The notes beneath the pieces were generated by a model. It was not told the origin of the DNA. It searched no databases and was given only the letters and a program-made list of their open reading frames with translations. The position numbers were made by a program, and so were the translations under genes. From positions 1 through 8,303 of the forward strand of contig CATPAV010000067.1 of NCBI GenBank assembly GCA_955652245.1: a stretch of DNA of 8,303 nt, written 5' to 3'. Positions within the stretch are counted from its first letter, which is position 1. Every line of letters begins with the position of its first letter. Positions 1-4,799 of the stretch are shown one piece after another. The DNA is from an uncultured Candidatus Udaeobacter sp. GTDB lineage: Bacteria; Verrucomicrobiota; Verrucomicrobiia; Chthoniobacterales; UBA10450.

Positions 1-1
1 G

Positions 2-1036
2 GACACAAGAGTACAAATTCTCGAAACCGGCATCAAAGTCATCGACCTTATTTGCCCGTTTTCAAAAGGCGGAAAAGTAGGCGCGTTTGGCGGCGCCGGT
101 GTTGGCAAAACGGTTATCATCATGGAGCTCATCAACAACATCGCTAAGGGGCACGGCGGTGTCTCGGTGTTCGCCGGCGTCGGTGAACGCAGCCGCGAAG
201 GCAATGATCTTTATACCGAGATGAGTGAGGCCGGCGTGATCGATCAAAAAGATTTGTCGAAGTCGAAAGTGGGAATGGTTTTCGGCCAGATGAACGAGCC
301 ACCTGGCGCGCGTTTGCGCGTGGGACTCTCGGCGCTGGCTATGACCGAATATTTCCGTGATGAACGCAATCAGGATGTGCTGCTCTTCATCGATAATATT
401 TTTCGATTTTCCCAAGCGGGCTCTGAAGTTTCGGCCTTGTTAGGCCGCACGCCTTCCGCAGTCGGTTATCAGCCAACGCTTTCGGCTGAAATGGGCGACT
501 TGCAGGAACGGATTACATCGACAAACAAGGGATCGATTACTTCGTTCCAGGCCGTTTATGTACCAGCGGACGATCTAACCGATCCCGCGCCGGCAAACAC
601 GTTTGCTCACTTGGATTCAACAATCGTACTCGAGCGTTCCATTGCCGAGCTCGGAATTTATCCAGCCGTCGATCCGCTGGCGTCGACCTCGAAATCGCTC
701 GCCCCGGAAATTGTTGGCGAAGAACATTACAACGTCGCGCGAGGCGTGCAGCGCGTCTTGCAGCGCTATAAGGATTTGCAAGACATTATCGCGATTCTAG
801 GCATGGACGAGCTAAGCCCCGAGGACAAGCTGACCGTCTATCGTGCACGAAAAATTCAGCGTTTCCTCAGCCAGCCCTTCCACGTTGCCGAAGTGTTCAC
901 CGGCACGAAAGGCCAGTACGTCTCAATCGCGGACACAGTTCGCGGCTTCAAAGAAATTCTCGATGGCAAACATGATGATGTGCCTGAACAGAACTTTTAT
1001 ATGAAGGGCAACATTGATATGATTAAGGAGAGTTGA
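2..1036 (+). CDS. atpD: F-type ATP synthase subunit beta, 5' truncated by window edge
   Basis: This is the catalytic beta subunit of the F1 sector, which makes ATP from ADP and phosphate at the inner membrane. The open frame enters from the left edge at base 2 and gives 344 residues before TGA. Compared with E. coli AtpD (460 residues), roughly the first 120 are missing. Visible motifs, numbered within the fragment, are the P-loop GGAGVGKT (residues 30-37), the catalytic GVGERSREGND segment, QMNEPPGARLR, the Walker B strand DVLLFIDNI, SALLGRTPSAVGYQPTL, and the C-terminal DELSPEDK motif in the helical domain that contacts gamma and epsilon. The ATG at 122 is internal, because the P-loop lies upstream of it in the same frame. 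atpC follows after 94 bp, the usual gene order at the end of an atp operon. No lesion is seen, so this should be a functional housekeeping gene. Confidence 0.98.
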   Translation, partial: DTRVQILETGIKVIDLICPFSKGGKVGAFGGAGVGKTVIIMELINNIAKGHGGVSVFAGVGERSREGNDLYTEMSEAGVIDQKDLSKSKVGMVFGQMNEPPGARLRVGLSALAMTEYFRDERNQDVLLFIDNIFRFSQAGSEVSALLGRTPSAVGYQPTLSAEMGDLQERITSTNKGSITSFQAVYVPADDLTDPAPANTFAHLDSTIVLERSIAELGIYPAVDPLASTSKSLAPEIVGEEHYNVARGVQRVLQRYKDLQDIIAILGMDELSPEDKLTVYRARKIQRFLSQPFHVAEVFTGTKGQYVSIADTVRGFKEILDGKHDDVPEQNFYMKGNIDMIKES

Positions 1037-1098
1037 GAGTTTATGGTTGAGAGTTGATAGAAATTCCCTTTATGCCCGCTTGACTTCATCTCTCAACT
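1031..1098. repeat. GTTGAGAG short repeats with an inverted partner between atpD and atpC
   Basis: The octamer GTTGAGAG occurs at 1032-1039, overlapping the atpD stop, and again at 1046-1053. Its reverse complement CTCTCAAC lies at 1090-1097. Pairing 1031-1039 with 1090-1098 gives a 9-bp stem with a loop of about 50 nt. No T-tract follows, so it is not a classical terminator. It could be a small degenerate interspersed repeat that widened the atpD-atpC gap. Confidence 0.45.
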
Positions 1099-1130
1099 AA
1101 CGACTCACAGCCCTCGACTTCTTCAAAGTA

Positions 1131-1538
1131 ATGGCCACTCTAAAACTCGAAATCGTCACGCCGGAGGCGAAGATTTATTCTGAAGATGTGAACATGGTCA
1201 CATTGCCGGGATCCGAGGGGGAGCTTGGCGTTTACCCGAAGCACGTGCCATTGCTGACAACTTTAAAGCCGGGCGAACTGCGTGTCTTGAAGGACGGGCG
1301 CGAAACCGCGATGGCAATTGGGGAAGGTTTTGTGGAGATTAAAACGGACGCGGTTTCGGTTTTGACCGACATGGCGCTCGAATCCGAGAAGATTGATCTC
1401 GCTGCCGCTGAAGCCGCGGTCGAGCGCGCCAAGGCCGCCATGAAGGAAGATCACAGCGCCGAAGAGGTCGCCGCGATTCAGGCGTCGCTGCAAAAAGCAC
1501 TGGCACAGTTGCACGTCAAACGCCGTCGGCGTTCCTAG
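1131..1538 (+). CDS. atpC: F-type ATP synthase subunit epsilon
   Basis: Epsilon belongs to the central stalk of F1Fo ATP synthase and can inhibit wasteful ATP hydrolysis. The 135-residue product has the usual length and both family parts. The first is an N-terminal beta-sandwich of about 85 residues (LKLEIVTPEAKIYSEDV, then PGSEGELGVYPKHVPLLTTL, then IGEGFVEI). The second is an alanine- and glutamate-rich helical hairpin at residues ~89-128, which starts at LAAAEAAVERAK. The tail ends in a basic run, KRRRRS. The ATG at 1131 matches the family N-terminus, although no convincing Shine-Dalgarno site precedes it. The gene follows atpD after 94 bp of repeat-bearing sequence, a wider gap than is common in atp operons, but is probably still co-transcribed with it. 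Confidence 0.96.
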   Translation: MATLKLEIVTPEAKIYSEDVNMVTLPGSEGELGVYPKHVPLLTTLKPGELRVLKDGRETAMAIGEGFVEIKTDAVSVLTDMALESEKIDLAAAEAAVERAKAAMKEDHSAEEVAAIQASLQKALAQLHVKRRRRS

Positions 1539-1568
1539 TTCTGGGGAGCGCGTACGCCTCGCATGCTG

Positions 1569-1589
1569 GTCTCGGCGCCTCGCCGAGAC
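1569..1589. repeat. Perfect hairpin with 9-bp stem and 3-nt loop downstream of atpC
   Basis: GTCTCGGCG (1569-1577) and CGCCGAGAC (1581-1589) are perfect inverted repeats around the loop CCT. It lies 30 bp after the atpC stop and could fold into a stable RNA hairpin. No U-rich tract follows, so intrinsic termination is uncertain. It resembles a GC-rich intergenic palindrome of REP type. It might end the atp transcript or protect its 3' end. Confidence 0.6.
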
Positions 1590-1670
1590 GAACTTCCAGT
1601 TCTTCGGTTGATTCGGTTGCGCGATCCAGCTTCCAATTCCACGTACTTCATGCAGTAATCACCGCGCTAG

Positions 1671-2504
1671 ATGAATATTCCAGACGTTCTAGGGATCATC
1701 GCTGGCAACGGCATTTATCCGCGACTGCTTGCCGATTCGGCCCGAAAAACCGGCGTTCGAAAAATCATTGCCGCCGCATTCACAGACGAAACGGACCCGG
1801 CCCTCACTCAAAATGTCGATCTAATCGAATGGATGCGCGTTGGACAACTCGGCCGGTTGCTCAAATTTTTCCGCGAACAAAACGTTCATCATGCCATCAT
1901 GGCCGGCCAAATCGCTCCGAAGAATCTTTTCGATCTGCGCCCGGATTGGAAAGCGTTGCTCGTGCTCGCGAAACTCAAGCAACGCAATGCGGAAACGATT
2001 TTCGCGGCAATTGCAGATGAACTCGCAAAAGTAGCTGTCGATCTTTTGCCGGCCACCAGTTTTCTCGAAGATTGTCTCGCCTCAGCGGGTTTAATTGCCG
2101 GACCGAAGTTGTCGAGTCGCGAGGAGGAAGATGTCGCTCTCGGCTGGAAGATCGCGACAGAAATTGCCCGATTCGACATTGGCCAAACCGTCATTGTGAA
2201 AAACGGAACGGTTCTCGCGGTCGAAGCATTTGAGGGAACCAACGACGCGATTAAGCGCGGTGGCGCGCTCGCGCGCAAAGGCGCGGTCATGATCAAAGTC
2301 CCGAAGCCGAATCAAGACATGCGTTTTGATGTGCCAGTTATCGGCGTCGAAACCATTCGCGTTGCTGCCGAGGTAAAATTGCGGGTGATCGCCGTTGAAG
2401 CTGAACGCACGTTGTTACTCGAGCGAGATGCGATTATCGATCTTGCTAATCGCTCAAACATTTCGATCGTCGCTCGTTGTTGCAATCGACAAGCTAAAAT
2501 CTAA
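1671..2504 (+). CDS. lpxI: UDP-2,3-diacylglucosamine diphosphatase, LpxI type
   Basis: LpxI hydrolyses UDP-2,3-diacylglucosamine to lipid X and UMP in lipid A synthesis, replacing the unrelated LpxH used by E. coli. The 277-residue product has the family length and layout. The N-terminal domain opens with GIIAGNGIYPRLLADSAR (residues 8-25) and includes HAIMAGQIAPKNLF (74-87). The C-terminal catalytic domain (formerly DUF1009) carries EAFEGTNDAIKRGG (185-198), the aspartate-bearing motif KPNQDMRFDVPVIG (212-225) and AVEAERTLLLER (241-252). The start at 1671 fits the family N-terminus, and no clear ribosome binding site is visible. After the normal family end (SIVAR) eight residues extend the C-terminus. 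Their codons overlap the promoter of the following tRNA and are repeated in altered form at 4094-4141. The gene implies an outer membrane with lipid A. Confidence 0.93.
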   Translation: MNIPDVLGIIAGNGIYPRLLADSARKTGVRKIIAAAFTDETDPALTQNVDLIEWMRVGQLGRLLKFFREQNVHHAIMAGQIAPKNLFDLRPDWKALLVLAKLKQRNAETIFAAIADELAKVAVDLLPATSFLEDCLASAGLIAGPKLSSREEEDVALGWKIATEIARFDIGQTVIVKNGTVLAVEAFEGTNDAIKRGGALARKGAVMIKVPKPNQDMRFDVPVIGVETIRVAAEVKLRVIAVEAERTLLLERDAIIDLANRSNISIVARCCNRQAKI

Positions 2505-2507
2505 AAT
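2480..2507 (+). promoter_or_regulatory. Promoter of the broken tRNA-Ala copy, inside the lpxI 3' end
   Basis: TTGCAA (2480-2485) and TAAAAT (2502-2507) are separated by 16 bp and lie 14 bp before the first tRNA base. Both boxes and the spacing are unchanged in the right copy, although the spacer has mutated. The -10 box contains the lpxI stop codon. If active, it would transcribe the tRNA half and then read into the islet, antisense to the islet genes. Confidence 0.5.
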
Positions 2508-2521
2508 CTGAAATTCTTCTC

Positions 2522-2559
2522 GGGGTCTTAGCTCAGTTGGTAGAGCGCCTCAATGGCAT
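2522..2559 (+). pseudogene. Truncated tRNA-Ala(GGC), 5' half only
   Basis: These 38 bases are identical to bases 1-38 of the intact tRNA at 4159-4231. They cover the 5' acceptor strand, the D arm, the 5' anticodon stem and the whole seven-base anticodon loop with GGC. From 2560 the sequence cannot pair with CCTCA, and no T arm or 3' acceptor strand follows. It cannot form a functional tRNA. Confidence 0.93.
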
Positions 2560-2735
2560 CGACTTCAGCGTTCGGCGGTTCGCGAAATAGACATGTGCCC
2601 ACTTTAAGCGATCACCAACGGCTTTGCATTTCATGTCACCATTCTTGCAGCGGTTCCTGCTGCTTGAATTGAAACCGACGCACGTTTACGAGATTCGGCC
2701 CGCGCAAAGATAAACGCGGCAGCAACGGCCTCGTT

Positions 2736-2909
2736 CTATTTCAGGCCCTCCATGAAGTCCGCCTCACCCGTTCGAGCGGAAGCGCGCTTGTCATCTTTGT
2801 TCGCGTCTGTCGTGCCGCCCTTCGGGTCGGTCTTCGGTTTCAGATCGCGAACTTCAACTTCTCGTTTTTTCCTTTCCGCTGACTCAGGCTGGCCGTTTTC
2901 GTTGGGCAT
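2736..2909 (-). CDS. Small basic, charged peptide of 57 residues with a double-glycine motif (unknown function)
   Basis: A short minus-strand frame encodes 57 residues beginning MPNENGQPESAERKKREVEV. It is rich in K, R, D and E, has no membrane segment and is probably disordered. The central VRDLKPKTDPKGG (residues 20-32) has a double glycine after a charged leader-like stretch. From memory, small proteins with DLKPxxDxKGG-type motifs recur in Verrucomicrobiota and related phyla. Their function is unknown to me. GGAG (plus-strand CTCC at 2919-2922) lies 9 nt before the ATG, and a possible promoter lies further upstream, which supports translation. The gene follows the response regulator on the same strand with a 110-bp gap. 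A peptide precursor cut after GG is one possibility, but no peptidase, transporter or modifying enzyme is visible nearby. Confidence 0.65.
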   Translation of the reverse strand: MPNENGQPESAERKKREVEVRDLKPKTDPKGGTTDANKDDKRASARTGEADFMEGLK

Positions 2910-2936
2910 AATTTACATCTCCGCCTGCGGACGCCG

Positions 2937-2965
2937 AGAATATCAGGGTGTATATAATCAATCAA
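2937..2965 (-). promoter_or_regulatory. Possible promoter of the double-glycine peptide gene
   Basis: On the minus strand TTGATT (2965-2960) is followed after 17 bp by TATTCT (2942-2937), each matching four of six sigma-70 consensus bases. It lies in a local AT-rich patch 28 bp before the start codon, in the gap after the response regulator gene. The match is modest. Confidence 0.3.
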
Positions 2966-3019
2966 CACGAAAAACTCTCTTCGCGTTTACGATCAATCCG
3001 ATGAAAAGGATCGCGTGCG

Positions 3020-3640
3020 CTATTGCGCGGGCAGATTTTCTTCAATCTTGTTAATCAACTCGGGAATATTGATCGGCTTGGCGAGAGATAGATGCCCTTG
3101 AATGCGGAGGCCAGTCTTTGTCTCAGGTTTCGTGACTAGCGCGGTGAGGAAGATAATCGGCGTCCTCTGCAATTCCGGATCGGCCTCGATTTGTGCCGCT
3201 ACTTCGCCTCCGTCTATCGCTGGCATCATGATGTCTAGCAAGATCGCCTCCGGCCTAAAATTCTGGGCACTTTGATGAGCCTTAGTAGCATCGTTCTCTT
3301 CGAGCACGAGATAGGAGCCGGTCTTTTCGAGAAGTATTTTGACCAGGCGGGTGCTTTCCCGGTCGTCATCAACAATCAGGATGCGTCGCTTTTCTTTGAC
3401 CACCGACCTGGCGATTGCATCGATCTCAGCCTGATTGAACCAATAAACGCGACACAGCGGCGGATTCTGCCTAACGATGTACGAAGCATTCACAGTGAAT
3501 CCGTCCGCGTCTTCGATGACTTGCACTACACCCGATACTTCCAAATCTATTCCGTCCCTCACCGGCCTGAACGTCACAGTCTGTCCGTCGATCTTATCAG
3601 GGGGGATTGGCAGCTTAACCGTCGGCGGTCTGTATTTCAT
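3020..3640 (-). CDS. Response regulator with receiver domain and an unrecognised N-terminal domain
   Basis: This 206-residue protein has a C-terminal receiver (REC) domain at residues ~85-206. The phosphorylation site is complete: acidic pocket D91-D93 in RILIVDDD, phospho-acceptor D136 in ILLDIMMP, switch threonine T166 in FLTA, and K188 in LAKP. It should therefore accept phosphate from a histidine kinase. No kinase and no DNA-binding output domain are present in the window. Residues 1-80 look beta-rich (PDKIDGQTVTFRPVRDGIDL onward, then YIVRQNPPLCRVYWF) and match no domain I recognise. I chose the ATG at 3640 because the frame upstream belongs to a decayed transposase tail. A TTG at 3700 in the same frame is the alternative. 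No good ribosome binding site is seen. The receiver assignment is firm and the role is unknown. Confidence 0.9.
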   Translation of the reverse strand: MKYRPPTVKLPIPPDKIDGQTVTFRPVRDGIDLEVSGVVQVIEDADGFTVNASYIVRQNPPLCRVYWFNQAEIDAIARSVVKEKRRILIVDDDRESTRLVKILLEKTGSYLVLEENDATKAHQSAQNFRPEAILLDIMMPAIDGGEVAAQIEADPELQRTPIIFLTALVTKPETKTGLRIQGHLSLAKPINIPELINKIEENLPAQ

Positions 3641-3651
3641 ACACGAGAAGA

Positions 3652-3752
3652 TCAGACTGCACTTGGTTCTAGCAAGGCGATAATTTCCTCCAAGTCGCAA
3701 ATATGGTCGGTCACTCCGCTTTTATTGCCGGTGTGACTCCCAACGTTTAGTG
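3652..3752 (-). pseudogene. Decayed C-terminal remnant of an IS1-like transposase
   Basis: Read on the minus strand, 3752-3718 gives H-stop-TLGVTPAIKA. After a one-base frameshift, 3717-3652 gives GVTDHICDLEEIIALLEPSAV and a stop. Joined, this resembles the end of IS1-type DDE transposases as I recall them (HKTLRVTPAMxAGVTDxxWxxEEIVALLE). The lesions are an in-frame TAA replacing the expected lysine codon and a one-base deletion near 3717. The remnant ends 11 bp before the response regulator ATG. Its nonsense TAA is also the stop codon of the membrane protein gene. No terminal inverted repeats or upstream transposase sequence were found. Confidence 0.6.
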
Positions 3753-4079
3753 ATAAGATTTTGCATCTTTCCAAAAGATAAAAGCTGCAAAAACGACTGC
3801 GCCGATTGCAAACCAGTCCACCACGATCCATAAGCTGCGATCCAGACCAAGCGGGAAGATTGGATTAAACAAAACCGCCAGCGCAGCAAAAATCCCCAGG
3901 CACAACATGCGCTTCATTTGAAAAGATGTGGCCGCAGAATAAGCGAATACCGCACAGCAAACCCAGCGCAGCAACGTGTAAAAACTGTCCGGCTGTTTCT
4001 CAGCGGCGGCGAAAACGAGCATCACCGCTGGAATTAGCCAGGCGATGTAGAGTAAAAGAATCGTGCTCTTGGCTTTCAT
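3747..4079 (-). CDS. Small integral membrane protein with four predicted helices (DUF6804-like)
   Basis: The 110-residue product is strongly hydrophobic, with four likely membrane segments: STILLLYIAWLIPAVMLVFA (5-24), TLLRWVCCAVFAYSAATSF (about 35-53), MLCLGIFAALAVLFNPIFP (about 58-76) and SLWIVVDWFAIGAVVFAAFI (about 82-101). The motif FNPIFPLGLDRSLWIVVD resembles what I recall of the DUF6804 family, which has no known function. I have not verified this. The gene starts 18 bp from the right copy of the 99-bp repeat and is transcribed away from it. AGGA directly abuts the ATG, too close to be a good ribosome binding site. The last residues (KSYH-stop) run into the transposase remnant, so the original C-terminus may have been altered. 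It shares strand and islet with the response regulator. Confidence 0.75.
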   Translation of the reverse strand: MKAKSTILLLYIAWLIPAVMLVFAAAEKQPDSFYTLLRWVCCAVFAYSAATSFQMKRMLCLGIFAALAVLFNPIFPLGLDRSLWIVVDWFAIGAVVFAAFIFWKDAKSYH

Positions 4080-4093
4080 TCCTGCCGAAGCGA

Positions 4094-4141
4094 GGACTTT
4101 CGATTATCGCTCGTAGTTGCAATCGCCAATCTAGAATTTAA
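4094..4141 (+). pseudogene. Second, divergent copy of the lpxI 3' end
   Basis: The frame reads GLSIIARSCNRQSRI then stop, against ISIVARCCNRQAKI at the end of the real lpxI. Over 14 aligned codons there are eight base changes. Three are silent third-position changes and the rest are conservative (L/I, I/V, S/C, S/A, R/K). Upstream of 4094 the resemblance to LpxI stops and the divergent membrane protein gene begins. It is an untranslated fragment that now carries the tRNA promoter. Confidence 0.8.
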
Positions 4142-4196
4142 AATCTGAAATTCGTTTCGGGGTCTTAGCTCAGTTGGTAGAGCGCCTCAATGGCAT
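4098..4196 (+). repeat. Right copy of 99-bp direct repeat (lpxI tail + promoter + tRNA-Ala 5' half)
   Basis: This pairs with 2461-2559 at 90 of 99 identical positions without gaps. Here the tRNA gene continues intact past the end of the repeat. The two copies bracket the islet at 2560-4097. Confidence 0.93.
4117..4144 (+). promoter_or_regulatory. Promoter of tRNA-Ala(GGC)
   Basis: TTGCAA (4117-4122) and TAAAAT (4139-4144) are spaced by 16 bp. The -10 box ends 14 bp before the mature tRNA, leaving room for a short 5' leader. The same boxes are kept in the left copy while nearby bases differ, which supports function. Confidence 0.6.
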
Positions 4197-4231
4197 TGAG
4201 GAGGTCAGGGGTTCGAATCCCCTAGGCTCCA
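4159..4231 (+). tRNA. tRNA-Ala, anticodon GGC
   Basis: A full cloverleaf can be drawn. The acceptor GGGGTCT (4159-4165) pairs with AGGCTCC (4224-4230) with one G-U pair. The D arm is GCTC/GAGC, and the anticodon stem CCTCA/TGAGG encloses the loop ATGGCAT with GGC at 4192-4194. The T arm is AGGGG/CCCCT around TTCGAAT. The discriminator is A4231 and CCA is not encoded. GGC reads GCC and GCU alanine codons. It sits between the islet on the left and a GIY-YIG gene on the right. Confidence 0.97.
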
Positions 4232-4245
4232 GCCTTCGCTTTGAG

Positions 4246-4473
4246 GCACGAAAAGCAGAGAAGGCTGCCACGCCGGAGTCTTGCGAAGGTGGGCAGTTCA
4301 TCGCGGCCTTTCCAATGTGCCTCAAAGACTACGGCTTGGCGGGCCAGCTGCAGAAAATTTGGAGCGCAGCGCAGAGCAAAGGTCTGCTACGCAGGAGTGC
4401 AACGCAGCCGGGCCTGTCGTGCTTGCATGTTTTTCCGAAGCGCTCCAAGACTACGCCCTGGCAGGCCAAGTTT
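4246..4473. repeat. Two degenerate ~120-bp tandem units between tRNA-Ala and the GIY-YIG gene
   Basis: Segment 4261-4279 resembles 4379-4398, and 4321-4349 resembles 4443-4471 (23 of 29 positions equal). The offset rises from 119 to 122 bp. The conserved parts in order are an AAGG-TGC-ACGC-GGAGT block, a GGGC block, and a CTC-AAGACTACG-CTGGC-GGCCA block that ends at the GIY-YIG start codon. The units look like an old tandem duplication of a non-coding leader. I do not recognise a named element, though similar leaders before GIY-YIG genes in Verrucomicrobiota come to mind. Confidence 0.6.
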
Positions 4474-4722
4474 ATGGAGCGTTTTTCCTACGTTTACGTT
4501 TTGGTAAGCGAAACCAATCCCTCAATCCATTACACCGGCATTACGGATGATTTATCTGCACCCTTGCGAGATCATAACAGAGGCCGTTGCCTGCATACCG
4601 CGAAACACAGACCTTGGAGAATTGAAACGACGATCCCATTCACATCGGAAGCAAAGGCACGTACATTCGAGAAATACTTGAAATCCGGATCGGGCCGCGA
4701 GTTTGCCCGTCGGCATTTCTGA
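4474..4722 (+). CDS. Small single-domain GIY-YIG nuclease-like protein
   Basis: The 82-residue product is a lone GIY-YIG domain, the fold of UvrC-type, UPF0213 and homing nucleases. The two signature strands appear as YVYVL (residues 6-10) and HYTGITDDL (19-27). LRDHNRGR (31-38) holds the likely catalytic R32, then comes HRPWRIE (45-51). E66 in the helix TFEKYLKSGSGREFARR (64-80) is the expected metal-binding glutamate. All key positions are present, so the domain may be active. The ATG at 4474 lies just before the first family strand. The frame stays open back to 4174, but that region is tRNA and repeat sequence. No clear ribosome binding site is seen. Its role is unknown. DNA repair or a homing-like function are options, the latter suggested only by its position just after a tRNA gene. 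Confidence 0.85.
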   Translation: MERFSYVYVLVSETNPSIHYTGITDDLSAPLRDHNRGRCLHTAKHRPWRIETTIPFTSEAKARTFEKYLKSGSGREFARRHF

Positions 4723-4789
4723 AGGATTCTAATGTGTCAATTTCGGCGGAAACTTGCAACAAAGAACCATTTAGCATGTTCAATGATCG

Positions 4790-4794
4790 AAGGA
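4790..4794 (+). promoter_or_regulatory. Ribosome binding site that decides the start of the secreted protein
   Basis: AAGGA lies 5 nt before the ATG at 4800, where the encoded protein begins with a signal peptide. The in-frame GTG at 4734 and ATG at 4776 lack a comparable site and would place extra polar residues before the signal sequence. Confidence 0.6.
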
Positions 4795-4799
4795 AGCTC

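Larger units (their letters stand above)
2461..2559 (+). repeat. Left copy of 99-bp direct repeat (lpxI tail + promoter + tRNA-Ala 5' half)
   Basis: This segment matches 4098-4196 without gaps at a constant offset of 1637 bp and differs at 9 of 99 positions. The last 38 bp, the tRNA part, are identical. It covers the last 14 codons of lpxI, a shared -35/-10 pair and the 5' half of a tRNA-Ala gene. The match ends abruptly after the anticodon loop. Confidence 0.93.

Noticed and set aside
2491..2514. AAAATCT tandem heptamer as a possible microsatellite.
   Set aside because: It has only two units, and the conserved part is better explained as the -10 region of the tRNA promoter.
2560..2600. Minus-strand reading HMSISRTAER near the islet's left edge, which recalls the HxSTSxxER region of IS1-like transposases.
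   Set aside because: Only about eight residues fit and a stop follows. It also lies downstream of the C-terminal remnant on the same strand, the wrong order for one element. It is not enough to call.
2533..2634. Minus-strand frame of 33 codons overlapping a stop by ATGA and reading antisense through the tRNA half.
   Set aside because: It has no ribosome binding site or recognisable content, and it ends inside the tRNA-derived sequence, so it is probably chance.
2752..3054. Plus-strand frame of 100 codons starting at an ATG in the islet.
   Set aside because: It lies opposite the minus-strand double-glycine peptide gene and its promoter, has no ribosome binding site, and its product has the look of an antisense translation (S, F and R rich).
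3926..4141. Plus-strand frame ending in the lpxI-like tail.
   Set aside because: Only the last ~15 codons resemble LpxI. The rest is antisense to the membrane protein gene.
4174..4473. N-terminal extension of the GIY-YIG frame back to an ATG.
   Set aside because: The first codons fall inside the intact tRNA gene and the rest crosses the tandem leader repeats. The domain starts right after the ATG at 4474.
4734..4799. Upstream GTG (4734) and ATG (4776) starts for the secreted protein.
   Set aside because: They would add a polar stretch before the signal peptide. The ATG at 4800 has AAGGA at the right distance.
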